A DNA stretch of 5,152 nucleotides from NCBI GenBank assembly GCA_955651735.1, contig CATPAM010000270.1:1-5152 (forward strand), in the 5' to 3' direction. Origin of the DNA: Candidatus Acidiferrales bacterium (GTDB lineage Bacteria; Acidobacteriota; Terriglobia; Acidiferrales; UBA7541). The notes under the pieces were generated by a model. That model had not been told where the DNA came from, did no database searches, and saw only the letters and a program-made list of their open reading frames with translations. Both the position numbers and the translations under genes were made by a program. Positions within the stretch are counted from its first letter, which is position 1. Each line of letters opens with the position of its first letter. This document shows, piece by piece, positions 1 to 5,152 of the stretch.

Positions 1-1
1 A

Positions 2-214
2 TTAGACAGTCTAGAAGGGGCGAGTACGTTGGTGGTGGGGGAGAGCGAGAATTTTGTGGAACACCGCGGCGGGATTCAATTCTTTTTTGAAAATAAGCAA
101 TTGCGGTTTGCAGTCAACGTGGATGCAATTCAAAGGACCCGACTAAAAGTTAGTTCCAAACTCCTGGCGCTGGCCAGAATCGTCCACGACGAAGGTCATC
201 CGAAGGGAGCCTGA
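2..214 (+). CDS. YfiR family (DUF4154) periplasmic protein, C-terminal part only
   Basis: The reading frame is open from the left edge and ends at TGA 212-214, giving the last 70 residues; the true start lies outside the window. The visible part matches the end of the YfiR/DUF4154 fold: a strand with LVVGES, then a GG-IQFFFENKQLRFAVN stretch, then a closing helix with LKVSSKLLALARIV. The family's usual length is roughly 170-200 residues, so the signal peptide and first half are missing here. In Pseudomonas YfiR is a periplasmic protein that represses the inner-membrane diguanylate cyclase YfiN by acting on its periplasmic domain. The next gene starts one base after this stop and encodes a CHASE8 sensor, the domain type found in YfiN, so a sensor-partner role is a reasonable inference. 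The TTG at 29 is in frame but is not a credible start, because family-like sequence continues upstream of it. Confidence 0.85.
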   Translation, partial: LDSLEGASTLVVGESENFVEHRGGIQFFFENKQLRFAVNVDAIQRTRLKVSSKLLALARIVHDEGHPKGA

Positions 215-215
215 G

Positions 216-773
216 ATGCATTGGCGTCGCGACCTATCGATCCGTCAGAAGCTGCAAGGCATTGTCATGGTCACCTGTGTGGCAGCCCTAGTGGTGGCGA
301 CCGTCGTGTTCACTTTCTATGATCGGGTCACTTCCCTTCGCGCGAAAACACAAGATCTCGTCGTCTCCGCCGAAATGATTGGAACGATCAGCACCGCGGC
401 GCTTACCTTTCACGATCCGGGTTCGGCCCGGGAGATCCTGCACGCGCTGCAGGCCAAACAGCACGTCATTAACGCTTGCATTTACGATTCGGACGGCAAA
501 GTCTTCGCGAAGTACAGCCGGGACGCGGCCCCAGGGGGTTTTTCTCCTCCTCCGGCCCAAGGAAATGGAACCACAATCGTCGCACGGCACATGATCTTGT
601 TTCAGAACATTGTCCTGGATCGTGATTACATCGGCACAATTTACATCGAGGCAGACCTAAGGGACCTTGATGAACGGTTACTCCGATTCGTGGAGATCGA
701 TTTCCTCGTGTTGCTGGGTTCGCTGGTAGTCGCCTTCGTGTTGTCCTGCTGTAACTTGCGAGTCGCTACCTAA
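216..773 (+). CDS. CHASE8-domain membrane sensor protein lacking HAMP and output domains (truncated)
   Basis: A 185-residue protein. The N-terminus (DLSIRQKL) is typical of CHASE8 sensor kinases and YfiN-like cyclases. Transmembrane segment 1 spans about residues 15-34, the periplasmic CHASE8 domain about 36-158, and transmembrane segment 2 about 162-179. Diagnostic CHASE8 sequence includes AALTFHDPGSAREILHAL, HVINACIYDSDGKVFAKY and a late IVLDRDYIGTIYIEADL. The protein ends in LSCCNLRVAT, which lines up with the LSSxLQRVIS that normally leads into HAMP, and then hits TAA. Family members usually continue with HAMP and a histidine kinase or GGDEF domain, for several hundred residues. Only 29 bases separate the stop from the next gene, so the output module is absent rather than merely frameshifted. 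The start is set by AAGGGAG (203-209), six bases before ATG, and by near-contact with the upstream YfiR stop, which suggests translational coupling. It may be a decayed gene or a genuine output-less membrane sensor; the intact frame and domain leave both open. Confidence 0.82.
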   Translation: MHWRRDLSIRQKLQGIVMVTCVAALVVATVVFTFYDRVTSLRAKTQDLVVSAEMIGTISTAALTFHDPGSAREILHALQAKQHVINACIYDSDGKVFAKYSRDAAPGGFSPPPAQGNGTTIVARHMILFQNIVLDRDYIGTIYIEADLRDLDERLLRFVEIDFLVLLGSLVVAFVLSCCNLRVAT

Positions 774-789
774 GGTACGAGAACACGCT

Positions 790-795
790 GGAGGA
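790..795 (+). promoter_or_regulatory. Ribosome binding site of the TonB-dependent receptor
   Basis: GGAGGA lies seven bases before ATG 803. It fixes the receptor start and indicates strong translation initiation, independent of the truncated sensor gene that ends 16 bases upstream of the site. Confidence 0.8.
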
Positions 796-802
796 ATAGA
801 TT

Positions 803-3646
803 ATGCGAAAGTCTCTGTATTCCCTATTTCTGGGAACGGTCATTTTGAACGTGTTTTGGCTGATTCCCACCGCGGCCCAGGAGCACAAAGGCTCGATCAC
901 TGGCCGCGTGCTGGATATGAATCAAGGTGTCCTGATGGGCGCTCGCATTGGTCTGCAACCGACAGGGCACACCGCCGTGTCGGACGACCAGGGTCAGTTC
1001 TCGTTTTCCGACATGGCATCCGGTAAGTACACGCTCGCGGTCTTGTATATGGGATTCGCGCCGTTTTCGAAGGAAGTAACGGTCACTTCGGGAGAGGTGT
1101 CCAACGTGGAGGCTGTGCTGCAGATTGAAGGCGTGAATGAGCGGGTAATCGTTCGCGGGGAACGCGAACGCGGCGAGATCGGGGCGCTCAATCGTGAACG
1201 CACTGCCGACAATATCGTGCAGGTGCTGCCAGCCGAAGTCATTACCAGCCTGCCGAATACCAATATAGCGGATGCCGTTGGCCGCCTGCCCAGCGTGTCG
1301 CTGGAACGCGATGAAGGTGAAGGCAAGTACGTCCAGATTCGTGGCACCGAACCTCGCCTCAGCAATGTAACCATCGACGGCGTGCATGTGCCGTCACCGG
1401 AAGCCGTTCGCAACGTGAAGTTGGACGTCATTCCCGCAGACCTTATCGATTCCGTGGAGATCAACAAAACACTTTCCGCCAATCAAGAAGGTGATGCCAT
1501 CGGAGGGTCCGTCAATCTGGTGACCAAGAAAGCCACTGACCAGCCTTACGTTACGGTTATCGGCATGGGCGGGTACACACCGATTGCGGGTGGCCGGCAC
1601 CTCGACCAGTTCGGCACCACCGCTGGGAAACGCTTCGGCAGGGTAAAACGTTTGGGAGTGATGATTGGTGGCAGCTACGATTGGAACGGGCGAGGCATCG
1701 ACGACCTCGAACCCGCGCCTGGTGTCACGAGCACATCCAATGGAGATTTCGCCAACGGTGTTCCGGTCTTCTTCGGCACGGACATGCGTGAATTCTGGTA
1801 TGACCGGACGCGCTTTGGCTCTGCTACCAGCGTCGACTATAAGGTCGGCGCTGCGTCGTTTGTTTATCTGCGAGGGTTGTTCTCTGAGTTTAAAGACAAT
1901 GGCCAGGACTGGATTTATTCTCCCGGCCTGGGGCCGTTTACCTCGGCGACCACCGCCACCGGCAGCATGGGCTTCGATCACGTCGAGCGGAACCCCTGGC
2001 AACAGATATTCAACATCACTGCCGGCGCGCAACATACGATCGGGTCAAATCTACTATCTTACGAAGTCTCCGGTGGCCAGGCGCGCTACTCGGGCGGTTT
2101 TCCAAGAGCCCGGTTTCATGGGCCCGGCGGCAATGGACTACCAGGCGACAAACCGATACAGTTTGGGCTCGATACGACCAATCAAAACACCCCGAAATTC
2201 CCGGTCCTCGATGGAACTAATATCTTTGATCCGACAAGATACGTCCTTTCCGAAGTTTGGTTCAACACGAAACCCACTTCGGAACAGGATTTCAACGGCG
2301 CGATTTCACTGACTCATGCGTACACTGCCAGCAAGCGCGTCGGCGTCATCGAGGCAGGCTTCAAAGTCAGGGATGCGCAGAAATCGCAGCGCGACAGTGA
2401 GCTTTTCTACAGCTTTAACGGGGCTGCCGACATGAGCCAGTTCCTGGGAACTTTCACGAATCCGAACTACTATTTTGGTGACTACAAAATCGGCCCGACG
2501 ACGGATTGGAGTAAGGTTCTCGCGTTCTTCAACGGCAATCGGAACCTGTTCTCCCACGAAGTCGACCGGGAGCACCGCACCGCGGACCCCAATAACTTCA
2601 ACACTTCCGAACGGGTTTACGCCGGATACGTGATGAATACGATCACCCTGGGACGCGTCCGCCTCCAGGGAGGTGTGCGCTTCGAGTCGACGAAAGCTTC
2701 CTTCGTCGGAACACAAGCGAACTTTGATTCCAGCGGCGCCTTTCTTTCGGATACGTCGGTGCCTGGCCAGCAGTCCTACACCGACATCCTCCCCAGCGTG
2801 CAATTCCAGTACTCGCTGGGTGGGAGCATGAACTTTCGTGCCGCTTATGGCAGGGGCATCGCCCGCGCCAACTTTTCAGACCTGCCTCCCTTTGCGACCA
2901 TCGATCAGTCCGGCATCGGCGGGATTACCAAGGTCAGGACGGGCAATCCGAACCTCAAGCCCACACATGCCAATAATTTCGATCTCCTGTTTGAGAAGTA
3001 TTTGAAAACGGTCGGCATAATCCAGGCCGGCTGGTTCTACAAAGCCTTGAGCGACCCCATTTTTACCGTTGGCACGTTGCCAACGACCGGGCAGTTTGCC
3101 GGGGACCAGGTGACTCAGCCGATCAACGGACCCAGCGCACACCTTACCGGTATCGAGATGGCCTGGCAGCAGCACCTGACGTTTCTTCCAGGTCTCTTGA
3201 ATGGTATGGGCGTGTCGGCGAACTACAGCTATACGACCTCCCGAGTCAGCTTTCCGGCGGGCTTCGGCCGGACTGATCATCCCGCGCTACTGCGGCAAGC
3301 CCCCAACAACTGGAACTTTGACACCACCTACGACAAGGGTCCGATTTCCGCGCGGATGGGCCTTACGCACAACGACGCCAATATCTTCGTCTATCAGTTT
3401 CAGGACGGCGTCGATCCCAAGGGACCCCTGGGAGATCAGTACCTTTACCCCCACACGCAGGTGGACGCACAGGTGAGCTATCACATCCCGCGCATGCGCG
3501 ACTTCCAGGTGGTCGCCTCGTTCCTGAACTTGACCAACGAGGTCTTCGGGTTTTATTTCGGCAGTGAAAAATATCCAATCCAGCGCGAATACTACAACCG
3601 GACTTACTCGTTTGGTTTGCGCTGGACTCCGCCGTTTGCCAAATGA
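803..3646 (+). CDS. TonB-dependent outer-membrane receptor with N-terminal carboxypeptidase-regulatory-like domain
   Basis: A complete 947-residue receptor for active uptake across the outer membrane, energised by TonB-ExbB-ExbD. The signal peptide is about residues 1-25 (MRKS start, hydrophobic core, likely cleavage after PTAA). A carboxypeptidase-regulatory-like beta-sandwich follows at about 31-107 (ITGRV, DDQGQFSFSDMASGKYTL). A TonB-box-like ERVIVRG sits at 113-119. The plug runs from about 135 to 244, with IADAVGRLPSVSL (155-167), VQIRGTEPRLSNVTIDGV (177-194) and GGSVNLVTKK (234-243). The rest is the beta-barrel, with TIGR01782-like landmarks NPNLKP (715-720), LTGIEMAWQQ (from 781) and a C-terminal RTYSFGLRW strand. 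The last residues, TPPFAK, extend past the usual aromatic terminus. Receptors of this class are often linked to oligosaccharide uptake, but the substrate cannot be read from the sequence. It shares strand and close spacing with the YfiR and CHASE8 genes, so co-transcription is likely. I see no frameshift or missing segment. Confidence 0.96.
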   Translation: MRKSLYSLFLGTVILNVFWLIPTAAQEHKGSITGRVLDMNQGVLMGARIGLQPTGHTAVSDDQGQFSFSDMASGKYTLAVLYMGFAPFSKEVTVTSGEVSNVEAVLQIEGVNERVIVRGERERGEIGALNRERTADNIVQVLPAEVITSLPNTNIADAVGRLPSVSLERDEGEGKYVQIRGTEPRLSNVTIDGVHVPSPEAVRNVKLDVIPADLIDSVEINKTLSANQEGDAIGGSVNLVTKKATDQPYVTVIGMGGYTPIAGGRHLDQFGTTAGKRFGRVKRLGVMIGGSYDWNGRGIDDLEPAPGVTSTSNGDFANGVPVFFGTDMREFWYDRTRFGSATSVDYKVGAASFVYLRGLFSEFKDNGQDWIYSPGLGPFTSATTATGSMGFDHVERNPWQQIFNITAGAQHTIGSNLLSYEVSGGQARYSGGFPRARFHGPGGNGLPGDKPIQFGLDTTNQNTPKFPVLDGTNIFDPTRYVLSEVWFNTKPTSEQDFNGAISLTHAYTASKRVGVIEAGFKVRDAQKSQRDSELFYSFNGAADMSQFLGTFTNPNYYFGDYKIGPTTDWSKVLAFFNGNRNLFSHEVDREHRTADPNNFNTSERVYAGYVMNTITLGRVRLQGGVRFESTKASFVGTQANFDSSGAFLSDTSVPGQQSYTDILPSVQFQYSLGGSMNFRAAYGRGIARANFSDLPPFATIDQSGIGGITKVRTGNPNLKPTHANNFDLLFEKYLKTVGIIQAGWFYKALSDPIFTVGTLPTTGQFAGDQVTQPINGPSAHLTGIEMAWQQHLTFLPGLLNGMGVSANYSYTTSRVSFPAGFGRTDHPALLRQAPNNWNFDTTYDKGPISARMGLTHNDANIFVYQFQDGVDPKGPLGDQYLYPHTQVDAQVSYHIPRMRDFQVVASFLNLTNEVFGFYFGSEKYPIQREYYNRTYSFGLRWTPPFAK

Positions 3647-4067
3647 GAACGCGGTGAATGATCCGGTCGAGGTCAAGACGCGGAAATGAAATTGTTCGTA
3701 GCTGGATACCCGGAGTCGCTTAGCTGAAAGTGCGCCTACTCATCGCGGGCTTCTCCATTAACCCAGAGTGGTGGTGCGTGAGTGGAAGGAGAAGAGTCGA
3801 GAAAGGTACGGTGCGTAATCAAAACACATCGCCGTTGCCTCCTGTTGCTTGTCTGCTGACAACGATTCTATCACCGGGCAACTGGCAAGTGCCTGATAAA
3901 CGTCACCGTACAAGTGGAATTGTCCATTGCGTCTCGGGCAGATGTCTGGTAACCCAACTTCTTTATTCACCTTTCGTTCGCATTTAGCCGCCGTTCACCA
4001 CCATTAGTATTACGTTTTTATGACGGCTCGCGACCTCACGGAGCTGACCCACTATGCGAATCCTGGC
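3647..4067. other. Intergenic stretch of about 420 bases without a convincing gene
   Basis: This region separates the receptor operon from the toxin-antitoxin locus. Open frames on both strands (3730-3987 plus, 3758-3970 minus) translate to sequence with no recognisable family, so I do not call them genes. I see no clear GC-rich hairpin followed by a T-run after the receptor stop, so a rho-independent terminator is not supported. A small dyad TTGTC-TGCT-GACAA occurs at 3849-3862. On the minus strand it lies between an extended -10-like TGATAGAAT (3865-3873) and an AGGAGG (3838-3843), which precedes a 23-residue ORF; this is described under findings as a weak candidate only. Confidence 0.6.
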
Positions 4068-4084
4068 ACGCATTGCGAATGCGT
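4068..4084. repeat. Palindrome 1 upstream of the antitoxin
   Basis: Perfect 7-base inverted repeat ACGCATT-gcg-AATGCGT. It overlaps the proposed -35 element (TTGCGA, 4073-4078) and abuts the second palindrome, sharing bases 4083-4084. Dyads in this position commonly serve as operators for autoregulating antitoxins; that role is inferred here. Confidence 0.5.
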
Positions 4085-4101
4085 ACACATGGGTGTACAC
4101 T
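4073..4101 (+). promoter_or_regulatory. Candidate promoter of the toxin-antitoxin operon
   Basis: TTGCGA (4073-4078) as -35 and TACACT (4096-4101) as -10 are separated by 17 bases. Each matches the sigma-70 consensus at four of six positions. The predicted transcript would start near 4108, giving a very short leader immediately before the antitoxin ribosome binding site. Both elements are covered by palindromes, which fits repression by the antitoxin or its complex. This is a prediction from spacing and consensus only. Confidence 0.5.
4083..4098. repeat. Palindrome 2, candidate antitoxin operator
   Basis: Perfect 6-base inverted repeat GTACAC-atgg-GTGTAC, ending inside the proposed -10 element. 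GTACAC/GTGTAC dyads next to the -10 are a pattern I recognise from promoters of VapB- and Phd-type antitoxins, so an autoregulatory operator is the most likely function. Binding is inferred from position, not shown. Confidence 0.55.
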
Positions 4102-4107
4102 AACGTC

Positions 4108-4113
4108 GAGGAG
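4108..4113 (+). promoter_or_regulatory. Ribosome binding site that sets the antitoxin start
   Basis: GAGGAG lies seven bases before ATG 4121. It favours that start over the in-frame TTG at 4073, which would place the promoter and operator dyads inside the coding sequence. Confidence 0.7.
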
Positions 4114-4120
4114 CATCCCT

Positions 4121-4387
4121 ATGACTACGATCAAAGTCGGCGTGCGCGAGTTCCGCGAACGGATCGCCAGTTTCCTGGAATCGGACACTCCAGTTGATGT
4201 CACTCGGCGCGGCGAAACTCTCGGTGTCTACGTTCCCACACGTCGAAAGCGTCCTAAGACAGCCCATATTTCCGAACTGAAGGAAGCAGCGGACCGTCTT
4301 GCCAATGCACTCGCGGATGTTGATGAGGAAGAACTAGTGGCCGAGTTCAAGGAGCTGCGTCGCCGCGGGAAGGGCGCATCCCGCTGA
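4121..4387 (+). CDS. Type II toxin-antitoxin system antitoxin, Phd/YefM-like
   Basis: An 88-residue protein with the organisation of Phd/YefM-type antitoxins. The N-terminal DNA-binding part (about residues 1-45) has IKVGVREFRERIASFLESD followed by TPVDVTRRGETLGVYVPTRR, the family's hallmark helix-then-strand pattern. The C-terminal half (about 50-88) is charged and helical, with acidic ADVDEEELVAEF, as expected for the flexible part that wraps and neutralises the toxin. The ATG is chosen because of GAGGAG seven bases upstream and because earlier in-frame codons overlap the promoter dyads. The partner gene starts one base after the stop, the usual coupled layout. The partner is a broken PIN toxin, so this antitoxin may be an orphan that only regulates its own promoter or cross-acts with another system. 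The gene itself looks intact, though Phd and VapB-like labels are hard to separate at this length. Confidence 0.87.
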   Translation: MTTIKVGVREFRERIASFLESDTPVDVTRRGETLGVYVPTRRKRPKTAHISELKEAADRLANALADVDEEELVAEFKELRRRGKGASR

Positions 4388-4388
4388 G

Positions 4389-4658
4389 ATGATCGTTCTC
4401 GACGCGAACATCCTTATTCGCGCCGTCCTGGGGCGACGCGTTCGGCAGCTCATCGACACCTACGCAGGCCAAGGTGTCCGCTTCTTCGCACCTGACGTTG
4501 CAAAGAGCTCTTTTAAGCCCGCGCGGGAGGTCTCGGCTAAAGCCTCGGCAGTCAACTTTCTTCTAGTCGCCATGAGAGCCGCCTCGCGAATCGTGTCGTT
4601 CACCTTTCCAAACAGGCCATCCGGAGCTTTGCTCAAGTCGGTCGCCCTGTTTCTGTGA
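4389..4658 (+). pseudogene. PIN-domain (VapC-like) toxin, 3'-truncated remnant
   Basis: The frame starts one base after the antitoxin stop and encodes 89 residues, but only about the first 38 (to near 4502) are PIN-like. The start MIVLDANILIRAVLGRRVRQLI carries the first conserved acidic residue, D5, with N7, and FFAPDVA (residues 32-38) matches the second strand of PIN toxins. Typical VapC proteins are about 130-140 residues, with three further acidic residues that complete the metal-binding RNase site; all of these are missing. Residues after 38 have no PIN character, because that DNA is the opposite strand of the convergent nucleotidyltransferase gene (4460-5152, minus). The frame runs on antisense by chance to TGA 4656-4658. 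It should be inactive as an RNase. A residual antitoxin-binding role for the fragment cannot be excluded. Confidence 0.83.
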
Positions 4659-5152
4659 ACCCGCGGCTGTATTTCCTCCGTATAGATTTCACGCAACTCT
4701 TCGAGGTGCTCTGAAAATACTTCAATCGGGTCGTGCACGTAGAGAAGATCCTTGGCGCGGTCTTTGTAGTCGCGTTCCTGATGAATCAGAATCGTTTGGG
4801 CAAGAAAGCTGGTTGGGTTGGCGACCTGTATCTTCTTCGCCGGTGTGAACGGATACCCGTTCTCTTTGCCCAATTCAATTCTCCAAGGTGCGATCATCAA
4901 AATCTCGATGTAGCGTACCTGCTGGGAAGATACGCCGCTCACTTTCTGCGTCGTCTTACGTTTTCCGCTGCGGTCATACTCGCTTCCTACGAGCGGAGAC
5001 AGGAACTCCACATAGAAACCGCCTGCTTGCCCGTAATGATAGTGGGTCGCGGGCGGCCGATCCTCGCCGATGAATTCCTCCTTGAAACCCGCTTTGAGCA
5101 GGCGTTCGCAAACGGTCGATTCTTCCACTTTAAGTTTTGAGGGGATGGCGAC
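4460..5152 (-). CDS. GSU2403-family nucleotidyltransferase-fold protein, C-terminal part, running off the right edge
   Basis: The minus-strand frame is open from the right edge to TAG (4462-4460), giving 230 visible residues. The N-terminal part, where the nucleotidyltransferase motif is expected, lies outside the window. Family-like sequence includes GGFYVEFLSPLVGSEYDRSG (visible residues 44-63), GKRKTTQKVSGVSSQQVRYI, a PTSFLAQTILIHQERDYKDR stretch and a helical end with LFGKVNDTIREAALMATRR and AETSRAGLKELF. I recognise this from predicted nucleotidyltransferases of the GSU2403 type (NTP_transf_8-like); the substrate is unknown. In VEFLSP a Glu sits where I would expect Asp in many relatives. 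The GTG at 5126-5128 is not a convincing start because coding continues upstream of it. The last roughly 12 residues (SGAKKRTPWPA and neighbours) are read antisense from the truncated PIN toxin gene, so the native C-terminus has been replaced. Confidence 0.83.
   Translation of the reverse strand, partial: VAIPSKLKVEESTVCERLLKAGFKEEFIGEDRPPATHYHYGQAGGFYVEFLSPLVGSEYDRSGKRKTTQKVSGVSSQQVRYIEILMIAPWRIELGKENGYPFTPAKKIQVANPTSFLAQTILIHQERDYKDRAKDLLYVHDPIEVFSEHLEELREIYTEEIQPRVHRNRATDLSKAPDGLFGKVNDTIREAALMATRRKLTAEALAETSRAGLKELFATSGAKKRTPWPA
4502..4513. repeat. 12-base perfect palindrome at the toxin/nucleotidyltransferase junction
   Basis: AAAGAG-CTCTTT is self-complementary and lies exactly where PIN homology stops and nucleotidyltransferase sequence begins. 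On the minus strand it encodes the KELF of the family's C-terminal helix, so it may simply be coding sequence. Confidence 0.6.

Noticed and set aside
29..214. A complete 61-residue gene starting at TTG 29
   Set aside because: YfiR-family sequence (LDSLEGAST) continues in frame upstream to the window edge, so this is the tail of a longer gene.
824..3676. Several long open frames opposite or out of phase with the receptor gene
   Set aside because: They are shadows of a clear TonB-receptor coding frame; their translations are low-complexity Arg/Ser/Pro-rich or show no domains.
3647..3730. Intrinsic terminator after the receptor gene
   Set aside because: No stable GC-rich stem followed by a T-run could be found; termination may be factor-dependent.
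3758..3970. Full 70-residue minus-strand ORF in the intergenic region
   Set aside because: No family resemblance. Only the short inner ATG has a good ribosome binding site, and even that is listed as a weak candidate.
3730..3987. Plus-strand ORF of 85 residues after the receptor
   Set aside because: No ribosome binding site, no recognisable motif and an atypical composition; probably a chance open frame.
4073..4120. A longer antitoxin starting at TTG 4073
   Set aside because: The extra 16 residues overlap the promoter and palindromes and do not look like the family; GAGGAG points to ATG 4121.
5126..5128. GTG as the start of the nucleotidyltransferase gene
   Set aside because: The frame stays open upstream to the window edge, no ribosome binding site precedes it, and the family has a large N-terminal domain that would be missing.
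4733..5140. Plus-strand ORF of 135 residues near the right edge
   Set aside because: It lies antisense to the nucleotidyltransferase gene, whose minus-strand frame shows strong family motifs.

Overview
The window is moderately GC-rich bacterial DNA with tightly packed genes. It suggests a Gram-negative (diderm) organism: there is a large TonB-dependent outer-membrane receptor and a periplasmic YfiR-type protein. An N-terminal carboxypeptidase-regulatory-like domain on a receptor of the Xanthomonas/Caulobacter (TIGR01782-like) type, next to YfiR and CHASE8 genes, is a combination I associate with Acidobacteriota. That assignment is inference, not proof.

Left part (1-3646, plus strand) is one probable operon. 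It starts with the C-terminal end of a YfiR/DUF4154 protein cut by the window edge. One base later comes a short CHASE8 membrane sensor (216-773) that keeps both transmembrane segments and the periplasmic domain but stops where HAMP and an output domain should begin. After 29 bases and a strong ribosome binding site comes a full-length TonB-dependent receptor (803-3646). In the known YfiBNR system the periplasmic YfiR represses the CHASE8-type diguanylate cyclase YfiN; here the sensing half is present and the catalytic half is missing.

Middle (3647-4067) is about 420 bases without a convincing gene. Its only notable content is a weak small-ORF candidate on the minus strand.

Right part (4068-5152) is a broken toxin-antitoxin locus joined to another gene. 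Two adjacent palindromes and a plausible promoter precede a Phd/YefM-like antitoxin (4121-4387). One base later a PIN-domain (VapC-like) toxin begins, but recognisable PIN sequence ends near 4502, after about 38 residues. From there the DNA is the 3' end of a convergent minus-strand gene for a GSU2403-family nucleotidyltransferase-fold protein that runs off the right edge. The junction looks like a deletion or rearrangement that left an apparently intact antitoxin beside a toxin fragment lacking most of its active site, and gave the nucleotidyltransferase a new C-terminal tail read antisense from the toxin gene.

The two most interesting points are the output-less CHASE8 sensor between YfiR and a TonB receptor, and the PIN/nucleotidyltransferase junction. 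I see no RNA genes, CRISPR arrays, insertion sequences or convincing intrinsic terminators.
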